Source: Magnetofaba australis IT-1 (GTDB lineage: Bacteria; Pseudomonadota; Magnetococcia; Magnetococcales; Magnetococcaceae). From it: a DNA stretch of 64,000 bases. The notes below the pieces were generated by a model. It had not been told where the DNA came from, did not search any database, and saw only the letters and a list, made by a program, of their open reading frames with translations. Shown here in pieces: positions 44,549 to 54,653 of the stretch (positions are counted from its first letter, which is position 1; every line of letters starts with the position of its first letter). The DNA lies in contig NZ_LVJN01000019.1 in assembly GCF_002109495.1 (NCBI RefSeq), positions 558,001 through 622,000 of the forward strand, written 5' to 3'. The position numbers and the translations under genes are program-made.

Positions 44549-44712
44549 CGCCTACTTACGCCAGATGGACTCTGGCGCCCAGGTAAAAAGACTTAGGGTG
44601 CAATCTCGCCAATTTTGTAACAGGTAACGTCGACTCACAACCTATAAAAGAGAAGTGACGCTATTTGTGAAGATATTGGGGGGATTCAGTGGGGGGGAAA
44701 GCGTGCGCATAT

Positions 44713-44740
44713 CTGCGCGGCGGCGGGCGCCGCCGCGCAG
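44713..44740 (-). terminator. GC-rich hairpin after pstB
   Basis: A 12-bp perfect stem CTGCGCGGCGGC / GCCGCCGCGCAG with a 4-base loop lies 10 bases after the pstB stop. It has no T-run on the minus strand, so it may stabilise or attenuate the pst mRNA rather than terminate it cleanly. Confidence 0.5.
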
Positions 44741-44749
44741 AGCAGTGCG

Positions 44750-45562
<813 letters not shown>

Positions 45563-45635
45563 TGGATCTCCCTGTACCAGTCAGCCGCGTTTGCGGCGGG
45601 ATGAGTCAGTTGTGCAGCAAGAGGCGTAGCGCGCC

Positions 45636-46913
45636 CTACCAGCGACGTTCAAAGCGTTTGCGCATCACCACGGCGATGGCGTTCATCACCACCAGGAAAC
45701 CCAGCAGCACCAGGGTGGCGGCGGCGGTCTTCTCCATGAAGGCGCGTTCGGGCATATCCGCCCACAGGTAGATCTGCACCGGCAGCACGGTGGCCGCGTC
45801 GGTGAAGCTGCCGGGGATATCCATCACGAAGGCGACCATGCCGATCATCAACAGCGGGGCGGTTTCGCCCAGGGCGCGCGCCATGCCGATGATGGTGCCG
45901 GTGAGGATGCCGGGCATGGCCAGGGGCACCACATGGTGCACCACCACCTGCAGCGAGGAGGCGCCCACGCCGCGCGCGGCTTCGCGGATGGAGGGCGGCA
46001 CCGCATTGAGCGCCGCGCGGGTGGCGATGATGATGGTGGGCAGGGTCATCAACGCCATGGTCAGGCCGCCCACCAGCGGCGCCGAGCGGGGGATGTGCAT
46101 CAGATTGATGAACAGCACCAGACCCAACAGACCGAACACGATGGAGGGCACGGCGGCCAGGTTGTTGATGTTGATCTCAATGAAGTCGCTCAAGCGGTTG
46201 CGCTTGGAGAACTCCTCCAGATAGACCGCAGTGAGTAGGCCGATGGGGAAGGAGACCAAGAAGCAGATCACCATGGTCAGGAAGGAGCCGACAATGGCGC
46301 CGTAGATGCCGGCTGCTTCCGGGTCGCGCGACGGGCCATCGGTAAAGAAGCGGGCGTTGAACTGTTTTTCCAATTTGCCCTGGGAGAGGAGCTCCTCGAC
46401 CCAGGCGGCCTGCTTGTCGCTCAAGCCGCCGTTGCCGTCCACCAGCCCTTTGAGCTTCATGTCGACATCGTCGGAGGCGAGCATCCACAGGGTGACGGTC
46501 TGGCCGATCTGGTCCGGATTTTTGGCTACATAGTGGGCCAGATCAAACTGCACGATGGGGCTGACCAGCCGATACAGATCCTTTTTGTCGCGGCGCGACT
46601 TCACCTTGGGGAAGGCGTCGCGCAGGGCGTATTTGACCAGGCGCAAATAGTCGGCCTGGCGCATCTCTTCCGGGGTTTTGCCCTGCTCGTAGATCACCTC
46701 CGGGTCGAGATTGACCTGGAGTTGGATCTGGCTTTGCCATAGGGCGCTGAAGCCATTGCCCGCCATGGTGACCAGCAGAATCGCCAGGGCGATGGCGGCC
46801 AGGGCGATGCCGGAAAGCCCCATCAGGCGGAAGTTGCGGTCTGCGTTGTTGCGCTTTTTGAGCAGGGCCAGCGCCGATTTGCTGGTAAAGGGATTGCCTA
46901 CGTTCGTGCTCAT
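45636..46913 (-). CDS. pstA: Phosphate ABC transporter permease PstA, long form
   Basis: 425 residues. After TM1 there is an extra soluble domain of about 150 residues (about 60-210), the DUF3333-type insertion found in alphaproteobacterial PstA, before the usual five-helix permease core with the EAA-type loop EAARGVGASSLQ and GMARALGETAPLL. Spaced 73 bases from pstB and 56 from pstC. Confidence 0.94.
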   Translation of the reverse strand: MSTNVGNPFTSKSALALLKKRNNADRNFRLMGLSGIALAAIALAILLVTMAGNGFSALWQSQIQLQVNLDPEVIYEQGKTPEEMRQADYLRLVKYALRDAFPKVKSRRDKKDLYRLVSPIVQFDLAHYVAKNPDQIGQTVTLWMLASDDVDMKLKGLVDGNGGLSDKQAAWVEELLSQGKLEKQFNARFFTDGPSRDPEAAGIYGAIVGSFLTMVICFLVSFPIGLLTAVYLEEFSKRNRLSDFIEININNLAAVPSIVFGLLGLVLFINLMHIPRSAPLVGGLTMALMTLPTIIIATRAALNAVPPSIREAARGVGASSLQVVVHHVVPLAMPGILTGTIIGMARALGETAPLLMIGMVAFVMDIPGSFTDAATVLPVQIYLWADMPERAFMEKTAAATLVLLGFLVVMNAIAVVMRKRFERRW

Positions 46914-46969
46914 TGGCTTCTCAATCTAAGTGGTGCGGATGGAGGACGCGTTCAATCTGATCGATGTGA

Positions 46970-48388
46970 TCAATCGTACTGTTCGCGATACTTCTGCACG
47001 ATGCGCAGAGCGATGAAGTTCAAGCCCAGGGTGACGATGAACAGCGTCAGACCCAAGGCGAAGGCGGCCAGGGTCTTGGCGCTATCAAACTCCTGGTCGC
47101 CCACCAGCAGGGTGACGATCTGCACCGTAACAGTGGTCATCGCCTCCAGCGGGTTGGCGGTCATTTTGGCCGACAGACCAGCGGCCATCACCACGATCAT
47201 GGTTTCGCCGATGGCCCGCGACATGGCCAGCAGCATGGCGCCGACGATGCCGGGCAGGGCGGCGGGCAGAATCACCTGTTTGATGGTTTCCGCCTGGGTT
47301 GCGCCCAGACCGTAAGAGCCTTCGCGCAGGGCTTGCGGCACCGCGTTGATGACGTCGTCAGAGAGGGAGGAGACCAGGGGGATCACCATGATGCCCATCA
47401 CCGCGCCAGCGGCCAGAGCGCTCTCGCTGGCCACCGTGTATTCAATATTCAACCCGATGGCGTTAAGGGCGCCGATCACCGCATTGCCCCACTGAGAGAC
47501 CAACGGAGCCACGGTGAGAGCGGCGAAGAAGCCATAGACCACGGTGGGAACTCCCGCCAGCACCTCCAGCAGCGGTTTGCTGATGGCGCGCATCTTCGGC
47601 GAGGCGTATTCGGACATGTAGATGGCCGCCAGCAGACCCACCGGCGCGGCGATCATCATGGCGATGAGAGTGATCATGCCGGTGCCGACGAACAGCGGGA
47701 TAGCGCCGAAGGAGCCGGAGCCGCCCACCTGGTCGGCGCGCAGCGCCGTCTGCGGGCTCCACTGCAGGCCAAACAGGAAATCCAGCAGCGGGATCTTACC
47801 GAAGAAGCGCATCGCTTCGAACAGCAGCGACAGCACAATGCCCACGGTGGTGACGATGGAGATGGCCGAGCAGATCACCAGGACCACCGAGACGACGCGC
47901 TCCACCTCGTTGCGGGCGCGGAATGACTTGCTGATTTTTCCCCGGGCGTGGCGCAGCGCCAGGGTCATGGCGCTCAACAGCACCACACCCAACGCCATAA
48001 AGCTGATGGTCTTGAGATGGGCGTAGTGGCTGACGGCGTTTTTGATCGACAGAGTCACTTCACCGTACAGCGCACCGCCGTTGGCCAACGTGCGAACCTG
48101 GCTCATGATGGTTTGGATCGCGTCCTGGCGGGTGTCGTCGGTGGGCAGGTCGGGGAAGCTGCTCATCACCAGCGATTGCAGAACCGTATTCTCCCCCAAC
48201 AGCCACAGCAGGGTGATGATCAGGCCTGGAATGCCGCACCAGACAGCCACATACAGACCGTGGTAGCTGGGGCGGGAGTGGAGGTCGCTGGTGCGGCCGC
48301 TCTTAATCATGGCCAGAGCGCGCGTTCGCCCCATATACCAAGCGACGATCCAGAAGAGGGCGATGAGGAGTAATGCCGTGGCGTACAT
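46970..48388 (-). CDS. pstC: Phosphate ABC transporter permease PstC, long form
   Basis: 472 residues from the chosen ATG. An N-terminal extension of about 170 residues with extra helices (GRTRALA motif after TM1) precedes the standard core, again an alphaproteobacterial style. The core has REGSYGLGATQAETI and AMSRAIGETM. The frame opens at 48442, but ATG 48388 starts right before TM1 and follows GAAGGGA; the extra 18 residues are basic and have no site. First gene of the pst cluster here: no pstS, phoU or phoBR are beside it, and I see no clear Pho box. Confidence 0.92.
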   Translation of the reverse strand: MYATALLLIALFWIVAWYMGRTRALAMIKSGRTSDLHSRPSYHGLYVAVWCGIPGLIITLLWLLGENTVLQSLVMSSFPDLPTDDTRQDAIQTIMSQVRTLANGGALYGEVTLSIKNAVSHYAHLKTISFMALGVVLLSAMTLALRHARGKISKSFRARNEVERVVSVVLVICSAISIVTTVGIVLSLLFEAMRFFGKIPLLDFLFGLQWSPQTALRADQVGGSGSFGAIPLFVGTGMITLIAMMIAAPVGLLAAIYMSEYASPKMRAISKPLLEVLAGVPTVVYGFFAALTVAPLVSQWGNAVIGALNAIGLNIEYTVASESALAAGAVMGIMVIPLVSSLSDDVINAVPQALREGSYGLGATQAETIKQVILPAALPGIVGAMLLAMSRAIGETMIVVMAAGLSAKMTANPLEAMTTVTVQIVTLLVGDQEFDSAKTLAAFALGLTLFIVTLGLNFIALRIVQKYREQYD

Positions 48389-48608
48389 GTGGCGCGTGTC
48401 CCTTCGGCGGCGAGCTTCTGCGGCCCGTGCGGTGTTGATCATGGCGAAATCGACTGCTAAGGCGGCGAGTTTCAGACGCCTTGGCCAGTCGAGCGGCGCA
48501 TTGTGCGGGGCGTGCGTTGGCGCATGAGGTCCACTGTGTGACGTGTTGGTAACTTTTCATGCCTTTCTTTGCGACGCTATGTTACCGGAGCAGCGTTGAA
48601 ATTTCGCA

Positions 48609-48645
48609 TAAAAACAAACGCCTCTCCAAAGGAGAGGCGTTTGTT
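48609..48645 (-). terminator. Rho-independent terminator of pit
   Basis: A 12-bp perfect stem AAACGCCTCTCC / GGAGAGGCGTTT with a 3-base loop; on the minus strand it is followed by GTTTTTATG. It lies about 30 bases after the pit stop. Confidence 0.85.
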
Positions 48646-48673
48646 GATGAGGCAATTTGTTGTTGGGGATTTT

Positions 48674-50239
48674 TTACGGCAACAGCATTCCGCGCAACAT
48701 GAAGTAGAACATGGCGGCAAGCAGACCGGATGCGGGTACGGTGATCACCCAGGCGGCGGCGATTTTGTACACATGATCGCGGCGCACCAGCTGTTCGCGA
48801 TAGATGCGGCGCAGCCCTTTCTTTTCGCGTTTGGTCAGGGCTAGTTGGCTGCGCGACTCTTTTAACTGTTTGAGCATGCGGCCTTTTTCGTCAATGCTGG
48901 CGTTTTTGAAACGCTCCAGGTATGCCTGTAGCTCCTCTTGCTCCTCCTCGGCGTGGTGTTCGCGGATCTCCTCCACCATGCGCGCGTAGCAGATTTTCAG
49001 ATATTCACGCAGGAAGCCCACGCCAAACACGCCGCCCACCGCAATGTGAGTGGAACTCACAGGCAGGCCCAGCTGAGAAGCGATAATGACGGTGATGGCG
49101 GCGGCCATGGCGATGCAGAAGGCGCGACTTTGATCCAGTTCAGTGATCTCCGAGCCGACGGTGCGGATCAAGCGCGGGCCATACAGCGCCAAACCGATGG
49201 AGATGCCGATTGCGCCCACCACCATGACCCACAGCGGGATGGCGGCTTTGGCGGTCATGCCGCCAGAGCTGAGCACGCCATTGATGGCGGCCAGAGGCCC
49301 GACGGCGTTGGCGACGTCGTTGGCGCCGTGGGCGAAGCTGAGCAGGGCGGCGGCGAAGATCAGCGGGATGGTAAACAGGCTGTTGACGCTCTCCTTGTTA
49401 TTGCTCATGGATTTCGCCGCCCGGCCAATGACGGGGAGCAGAATCAGGTAGACAGCCACGGCGATGCACAAACCCACGCCCATGGCGGTGAGGACGTCGG
49501 TTTTCCAGATTTTTTTGAGGCCTTTCATGATCAGGTAGGAGCTGAAGGCCCAGGTCATCAGCGCCACCAGTAGCGGCACCATGCGTTTGGAGGCGGAGAT
49601 CATATCCTCCTGGTAGGTGATTTTGCGCTTAATGATGAACAGGAAAAACGCCGCGATGGCGCCGCCCAGCACTGGCGAAATCACCCAGCTGGCGGCGATC
49701 TGCCCCACTTTGGCCCAGTTGGCGATGTGCCAGCCGCCTGCGGCGATGCCTGCGCCGAGCACGCCGCCGACAATGGAGTGGGTGGTGGAGACCGGCGCGC
49801 CCAGCGCCGTGGCCAGATTGAGCCAGATCGCCGCCGCCAGCAGCGCGCCCATCATCAGCCACACGAAGGTCTCCGGATTGGGGATCATGGCCGGATCAAT
49901 GATCCCTTTGCGGATAGTGCCCACCACATCGCCGCCTGCGATGAGCGCCCCGGCGGCCTCAAAAATGGCGGCGATGAGGATGGCCCCTGTGAGCGACAAG
50001 GCGCGGGATCCCACTGCGGGGCCGACGTTGTTGGCGACGTCATTGGCGCCGATGTTCATCGCCATGTAACCGCCGATCATGGCGGCGGCCACCAGCATGA
50101 TATTGACGTCTGGAGAGGCGATGTTGCTGGCGTAGACCATCACGCCGATGATGAACAGGATGCCCAGCCCCAGGCGGCCCAACTCTTTGCGCCCCCAATG
50201 GGTGGCCTGTTCAATTTTGTTGATGTCGTGAATTTCCAT
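48674..50239 (-). CDS. Low-affinity inorganic phosphate transporter, PiT family
   Basis: 521 residues. The two GANDVAN signatures (about residues 60 and 320) and the PVSTTHS / PVSSTHI pairs identify the PiT fold with two inverted repeats. A cytoplasmic loop of about 90 charged residues (around 405-490) separates the last two helices. ATG 50239 is placed 4 bases after GGGAGG; the frame upstream to 50287 is not needed. It is directly upstream of pstCAB on the same strand but separated by a terminator, so phosphate uptake has two units here. Confidence 0.93.
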   Translation of the reverse strand: MEIHDINKIEQATHWGRKELGRLGLGILFIIGVMVYASNIASPDVNIMLVAAAMIGGYMAMNIGANDVANNVGPAVGSRALSLTGAILIAAIFEAAGALIAGGDVVGTIRKGIIDPAMIPNPETFVWLMMGALLAAAIWLNLATALGAPVSTTHSIVGGVLGAGIAAGGWHIANWAKVGQIAASWVISPVLGGAIAAFFLFIIKRKITYQEDMISASKRMVPLLVALMTWAFSSYLIMKGLKKIWKTDVLTAMGVGLCIAVAVYLILLPVIGRAAKSMSNNKESVNSLFTIPLIFAAALLSFAHGANDVANAVGPLAAINGVLSSGGMTAKAAIPLWVMVVGAIGISIGLALYGPRLIRTVGSEITELDQSRAFCIAMAAAITVIIASQLGLPVSSTHIAVGGVFGVGFLREYLKICYARMVEEIREHHAEEEQEELQAYLERFKNASIDEKGRMLKQLKESRSQLALTKREKKGLRRIYREQLVRRDHVYKIAAAWVITVPASGLLAAMFYFMLRGMLLP

Positions 50240-51106
50240 CCCGCCTCCCGCAGTGAGCGTGCAATACCGTCTGGGAGTTGGCTGCAAACCATCGCGAGCG
50301 TCACAAAAAAGCGACGTTCGATCAATGTGTTCAGCGTTACCCCTCAGGCGGCATGCTGGTTTGTTGCAAATTTTTTACAGTTTAAAAGCGTGACGCGAGA
50401 GTTTCCAGTCCTGTGTTAATGATTCATAAAAATAGTGCGAAAAAGTTACTAACCGCCCAGTTTGATGTCATAAAGTTCATATTCAGCGGCGCTGTGAAGT
50501 GGGGGAAAGGAGAAAATTAGAACGCGAAATCATGGTGGTGAACTGCGGGTATGGCGCAACTCTCTAACACGAAAATGTGCGGGAGTTGGCCGCATCGCGG
50601 AATTGGCGGGGAGATATGGAAAAGTCAGAAGGGCAAGCGCAGGGCGCGCGCTCACGCAAGCGAACGTGCGTCGATGTCGGCGTTGCTTGGAGGGGTGGGG
50701 AAAGCGGGGCGCGCGACCGCGCCCTGCGGGAATCGAGAATGCGTGGAGATTACAGCAGCGACAGCAGGAAAGCGCTGGCCACGGCAAGGGAAACGAATCC
50801 GCCCACCAGAACCGGCCAGGGCGAAAGGGGCTCGCGAGCGACCACGCGAACAGTGATCGTGCGGGTGTATTCAGGGGCTTTTCGCATCGAATGTCTCCTG
50901 GTTCAGAGCCTATCGCGGCCGGGTTATACCGACCCTGCATGTTCATTTATGCCGGGAATTCGGAAAAAATCCTAGCGATAAATTTGTAGAACGGGATAAT
51001 AAACCCCTAAAGCCAGCTTGCGGCTCGCAAGCGCTGTTGCGGTCTGAGGAATTTTGCCGCAGCCGCTGCGACAGGTCGCCGCGTCAGGATTGGCAAGGAG
51101 TCGCCC
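50240..51106. other. 867-base gap between pit and the VOC gene
   Basis: The longest gap in the window. It contains one small ORF (50750-50887, minus). The stretch 50390-50520 is AT-rich and probably carries the pit promoter. The rest, including plus-strand frames of 100-140 residues (50551-50989), shows Arg-rich, non-protein-like translation and is not called. A 7-bp hairpin GCTTGCG/CGCAAGC is at 51016-51032. Confidence 0.55.
50750..50887 (-). CDS. Small (45-residue) single-helix membrane protein
   Basis: ATG 50887 has AGGAGA 6 bases upstream. The ORF codes 25 polar residues (MRKAPEYTRT...) followed by a hydrophobic helix (VLVGGFVSLAVASAFLLSLL) that ends at the stop, like a tail-anchored protein. 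It is below the usual length cut-off and the only good signal in a long gap. No family assigned. Confidence 0.55.
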   Translation of the reverse strand: MRKAPEYTRTITVRVVAREPLSPWPVLVGGFVSLAVASAFLLSLL

Positions 51107-51718
51107 ATGAGCTTCTACACAGGCATCCACCATACTGCTTTTGCAACCGGAGACATCGAAAAGACCGTACGGTTTTGGCGCGACCTGCTGGGTATGCGCC
51201 TGATCTACGCCTATGGCCAACCCGGCTACCGGCAATACTTCTTTGAGATCTCCCACGACTCGCGCATCTCGTTTTTTGAGTGGCCCGGGGTGGAGGCGCC
51301 TGCGCGGCGGCGTCACGGCGAACCGGCCAGCGGACCGTTTACCTTCGACCACTTCTCCATTGGCGTGCCTGACGAGAAGGCGTTGTGGGAGATCATGGGG
51401 CGTCTGGATGGGGCGGACTTCGGCTGTTCTGATGTGATCGACCACGGCTACTTTCTCTCCATCTACACCTACGATCCCAACAATATCCCCATTGAGTTCA
51501 CCTGCAATGCAGCGGGGATCAATGTGTTGGAGCAGGCCGATCTGCGCGACCATGTGGCGCAGACCGAAGCGCTGATGCACTCCGACCCCAATCCCAAGTT
51601 CTGGCCGCCGCCGGATCCCATCCCGGTGGAGGAGCAGCTCATTGTGGCGGGCGAGGGCAGCGAACACTTTGAACAGCCCTCCTGGATGATCCGCTGCATC
51701 ACCAAACCGGCGGACTAG
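51107..51718 (+). CDS. VOC-superfamily (glyoxalase/bleomycin resistance-like) protein
   Basis: 203 residues with two beta-alpha-beta-beta-beta modules: IHHTAFATGDIEKTVRFWRDLLGM in the first and FDHFSIGV in the second. The likely metal ligands are His in HHTAF, His in FDHFS and Glu in PIEFTC. AAGGAG lies 6 bases before the ATG. Substrate unknown; members act as dioxygenases, glyoxalases or resistance proteins. A 45-residue C-terminal extension is Pro-rich. Confidence 0.85.
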   Translation: MSFYTGIHHTAFATGDIEKTVRFWRDLLGMRLIYAYGQPGYRQYFFEISHDSRISFFEWPGVEAPARRRHGEPASGPFTFDHFSIGVPDEKALWEIMGRLDGADFGCSDVIDHGYFLSIYTYDPNNIPIEFTCNAAGINVLEQADLRDHVAQTEALMHSDPNPKFWPPPDPIPVEEQLIVAGEGSEHFEQPSWMIRCITKPAD

Positions 51719-51763
51719 GACGATGGCTCATCTTCCGCTCATGTGATGCGCGTCGAAAAGACG

Positions 51764-51794
51764 AAAGGCTCCCCGAGGGGAGCCTTTCTGTTTG
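51764..51794. terminator. Rho-independent terminator, probably bidirectional
   Basis: A stem AAAGGCTCCCC / GGGGAGCCTTT with loop GA is followed by TCTGTTTGG on plus and by TCGTCTTTT on minus. It lies between the convergent VOC gene and the 51819 gene. Confidence 0.75.
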
Positions 51795-51818
51795 GTCAAA
51801 TTTCTGCGCCGTGGCGGA

Positions 51819-52232
51819 TCAGGCGTAAGCCTCCGTCAGGGATTGGGAGGATTCGTAGGGACTGAATCCGTCCTTGGCCGCTTCGTAGGCGGCCTGCACC
51901 CGGCTGGAATCGGGGAATTGACGCACCGGGTTCTGTTGGTAGATATTGCGCGCCACAGAGCGACTCTCATCGATAAATCGTTTCATGTCGCTTTCGCTGG
52001 GCGCATCAGGCATCAACTCATAGAAGGCCTGTCTGCCATGCTGGGCGACCTGTTGCGAGGTCTTGTTCTCGGTGATCAACGGTTGTGGGGTAAATCCCGA
52101 GCTCTTCTCAGAGCTGACGGCTTGATCGCTCGATTCGGTTTTGTGAGCGGTCTTCCCGGCGCTTCCTTGCGCCACCTTCCCATAAGGGGAGGCGTTCGTG
52201 GTCCCCGGCTGGAACTGCGTGATGGCGTTCAT
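51819..52232 (-). CDS. Hydrophilic protein of unknown function
   Basis: 137 residues, Ser/Gln/Pro-rich in the first half, helical in the second (RQAFYELMPDAPSESDMKRFIDESRSVARNIYQQ). No signal peptide. GAAGGG lies 9 bases upstream of the ATG. Reminiscent of small flagellar or structural accessory proteins, but I cannot name a family. Confidence 0.65.
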   Translation of the reverse strand: MNAITQFQPGTTNASPYGKVAQGSAGKTAHKTESSDQAVSSEKSSGFTPQPLITENKTSQQVAQHGRQAFYELMPDAPSESDMKRFIDESRSVARNIYQQNPVRQFPDSSRVQAAYEAAKDGFSPYESSQSLTEAYA

Positions 52233-52379
52233 TTTCCCAACCCTTCACTGAGGTCCGAACTGAGCCTTCCAAGCGGCGTTCGGGCCAGTGATATCCCGGG
52301 TATCTTCCCGGTTTACGATCCCTTCTTGGGATCTTTTGGGTATTGTTTCGGATCTGAGGTGCAGGAGCTTGAGGAGAAA

Positions 52380-52463
52380 ATGCGCCTCGGCTCAATTTTT
52401 TTTGCGCTGACGCCAAGGGCGCAATGGCTGGAAAGGGCTGTATGGATCATATCCTGTTACTGA
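52380..52463 (+). CDS. Possible 27-residue leader ORF overlapping the Kef-type gene start
   Basis: ATG 52380 is preceded by GAGGAG at the proper distance, and the ORF (MRLGSIFFALT... to SCY) stops 22 bases inside the downstream gene, whose start is in another frame. It could couple translation to the downstream gene. The T8 run at 52397-52404 lies inside it and could also be part of an attenuator. Weakly supported. Confidence 0.3.
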   Translation: MRLGSIFFALTPRAQWLERAVWIISCY

Positions 52464-54226
52464 TCATGGGCGCGGCGGCGCTGTCGGTGGGGCTGTCGGT
52501 TCTGCTCAAGCGCCTGAGCATGCCGCCGGTGATCGCGCATATGATGACCGGGCTGTTGATTGGCGAATTGTATGGCCTGCGCCAGGATCAGACCTCCTTA
52601 CTGCAGTCGGTCTCCGAGTTCGGCATCGTGTTTCTGATGTTCACCATCGGGCTGGAGTTCTCGCCGCGGCAGTTGCGCGCCATGGCGCGGCAGGCGCTGG
52701 CGTTGGGCGGCACGCAGATGGCCCTCACCAGCGGCGTGATCGCGGCCATTCTTGTGTTTGGATTGGATATCGGCGGCTGGGAGGCGGCGGTGATCGGCGC
52801 CGGAGCGGCGCTCTCCTCCACCGCCATCGTGCTGCGTGAACTCAATGACAACGGCGATCTGAACAAGCCCTATGGGCGTCAGACTATCGGTGTGCTGCTG
52901 TTTCAAGACCTCTCCATGATTCCGTTGCTGTTGATGGTCGGCTTGGCCGCGCGTCAAGAGCAGGCGGTGGCGCTGGTGGCGGCGGAGACGGTGTTGGCGG
53001 CGCTGGCGGCGCTGGCGGTGATCTATCTGACCGGCAAGTTCGTGCTCGGGCGGGCGTTGGATGCGGTCAGCGATCTGCGTCGCTCCGAAATTTTTCTGGC
53101 CATGGTGCTGCTGATTGCGGTGTCGGCGGCGTGGTTGACCCATGCATTGGGCTTCTCCTACTCCCTGGGGGCGTTTCTGGCGGGTCTGATGCTGGCGGAG
53201 ACGCGCTATAAACATCAGATTGAAGCGGAGATGCAGCCATTTCGCGATCTGCTGCTGGCCACCTTCTTCATTGTGGTGGGGATGCAGGTCAATATCGGCT
53301 TCGCCTGGGAGCATCTGGGCTTGATTGTCGTCGCCAGCATCGCCCTGATGGCGCTGAAGACCGTGATGACGACTTTGGCGGCGTGGCGCCATGGGGATCA
53401 TCACGATGCGTTGAAAACCGGGTTGGCGCTGTGTCAGGGCGGCGGCTTCTCCTTTGCGCTGTTTGAGGCGGCGCGAGCGGCAGGGCTGCTCAGTGAGGAG
53501 TTGTTCCAGTGGGTGATCTCCTGTCTGGCTCTGACCATGTTGCTCACGCCGCGTATTCTGGAGTGGGTGCATCAGGATGGCGGCGGTCTGCTGTCACGCT
53601 CCCGGGGGGCCGACTTGGGCCCCGATCCGGCGCGTTTGATCTCCTCGGACCACAACCATGTGGTGCTGTGCGGGGTGGATCGCGCCGAGACCGTGCACTT
53701 GGAGAAGGGGCACATCATCGTCTGCGGCTATGGCGCGGTGGGGCGCGAAGCGATGCGTCTGCTGGGCGAATTGGGCCATCCTGCGGTGGCCATCGACCAC
53801 CAACGCAGCGCGGTGGAGGAGGGCGCGATGCGCGGCGATGCGGTGATGTTCGGCAACGCCGCCAACCCCAATGTGCTGGAGCGCGCTTGGGCGCGGGATG
53901 CGGCGGCGGTGTTGATCACCCTGGGCGACCGTCGCGGTAAGCGTCTTATCGGCGAGGCGGTCTCACGACTGTGTCAGGATCCGGTGATTGTGGTCACCGC
54001 CGCCGATGGCGACGAGCAGCAGTTGCTCAGTGGATTGCCCATCAAGCACCTTGTGCGGCATAATGAGGAAGCCGCCCGCCTGTTGATCGACCATGCGCTT
54101 ACCTGTGAGGTGCGCCAGCCCTACACGCCGCGCATCTGCCGGGAGTGTGATGATCCAGGCGTCAAACAGTCGGATTGCGCTGCGCCATTGACGCCTCTGT
54201 CGGCGTCTGAGCGCGTGGATGGCTGA
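52442..54226 (+). CDS. Kef-type (CPA2) K+/H+ antiporter with RCK domain
   Basis: 594 residues. About 12 helices (1-385) of the cation:proton antiporter-2 family: FGIVFLMFTIGLEFS, SSTAIVLREL, FQDLSMIPLL. Then a TrkA-N/RCK NAD-binding domain (about 415-540) with GHIIVCGYGAVG and GNAANPNVLERA. Most like KefB/KefC/YbaL. AAAGGG lies 4 bases before ATG 52442. The C-terminal end has four Cys (around 570-585), which is unusual. Probably gated by redox or nucleotide state; no KefF-type ancillary gene is next to it. Confidence 0.92.
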   Translation: MDHILLLIMGAAALSVGLSVLLKRLSMPPVIAHMMTGLLIGELYGLRQDQTSLLQSVSEFGIVFLMFTIGLEFSPRQLRAMARQALALGGTQMALTSGVIAAILVFGLDIGGWEAAVIGAGAALSSTAIVLRELNDNGDLNKPYGRQTIGVLLFQDLSMIPLLLMVGLAARQEQAVALVAAETVLAALAALAVIYLTGKFVLGRALDAVSDLRRSEIFLAMVLLIAVSAAWLTHALGFSYSLGAFLAGLMLAETRYKHQIEAEMQPFRDLLLATFFIVVGMQVNIGFAWEHLGLIVVASIALMALKTVMTTLAAWRHGDHHDALKTGLALCQGGGFSFALFEAARAAGLLSEELFQWVISCLALTMLLTPRILEWVHQDGGGLLSRSRGADLGPDPARLISSDHNHVVLCGVDRAETVHLEKGHIIVCGYGAVGREAMRLLGELGHPAVAIDHQRSAVEEGAMRGDAVMFGNAANPNVLERAWARDAAAVLITLGDRRGKRLIGEAVSRLCQDPVIVVTAADGDEQQLLSGLPIKHLVRHNEEAARLLIDHALTCEVRQPYTPRICRECDDPGVKQSDCAAPLTPLSASERVDG

Positions 54227-54295
54227 CAGTCGGCGAAAATTGGTATATATTAATGGAGATTTTGAAAAATCCCACCAGCCACCCAGGAGGCGCAG

Positions 54296-54649
54296 ATGCG
54301 ACGCAGTACTTTTAAAATCGTCAGCGGCATGTTTTTCTTTGCTTTTATTTCCGCTCTGCTGGTTGTGGGCGTGGCGCAAGGCACCAAGATTTTCGTTGAC
54401 GGCGGCCATCATGGCCAAGCCACCACGCAGGTGCTGGGGCTGTTTATGGCGGGGGTGTCGGTGCTATTCGCCTCGGTGGCGCTGTTTACCGCCGTGGGGT
54501 TTCTGCGTAAGCGCGCCGCACAATTGAAAAAGCTCGGCTACAAGCCGACGTTGCGGAATATCTTCGAATGGCAGCGCAGCAGCAACCTGCGTCCCAATGG
54601 CCAGCCGGCGGCGAGCGCGAGCGGCGACGAGGCCGCGGCGAGCAAATAA
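54296..54649 (+). CDS. Small two-helix membrane protein, unknown function
   Basis: 117 residues; hydrophobic segments at about 8-28 and 46-70, then a basic cytoplasmic tail ending in Ala/Ser-rich residues. AGGAGG lies 6 bases before the ATG. Located between the antiporter and trmJ; spaced 4 bases from trmJ, so co-transcribed with it. Confidence 0.7.
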   Translation: MRRSTFKIVSGMFFFAFISALLVVGVAQGTKIFVDGGHHGQATTQVLGLFMAGVSVLFASVALFTAVGFLRKRAAQLKKLGYKPTLRNIFEWQRSSNLRPNGQPAASASGDEAAASK

Positions 54650-54653
54650 GACG

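Noticed and set aside
50551-50989. Plus-strand ORFs of 101-132 residues in the gap after pit
   Set aside because: Arg- and Ala-rich translation, mutually overlapping frames, no ribosome-binding site. The minus-strand 45-residue ORF in the same place is better supported.
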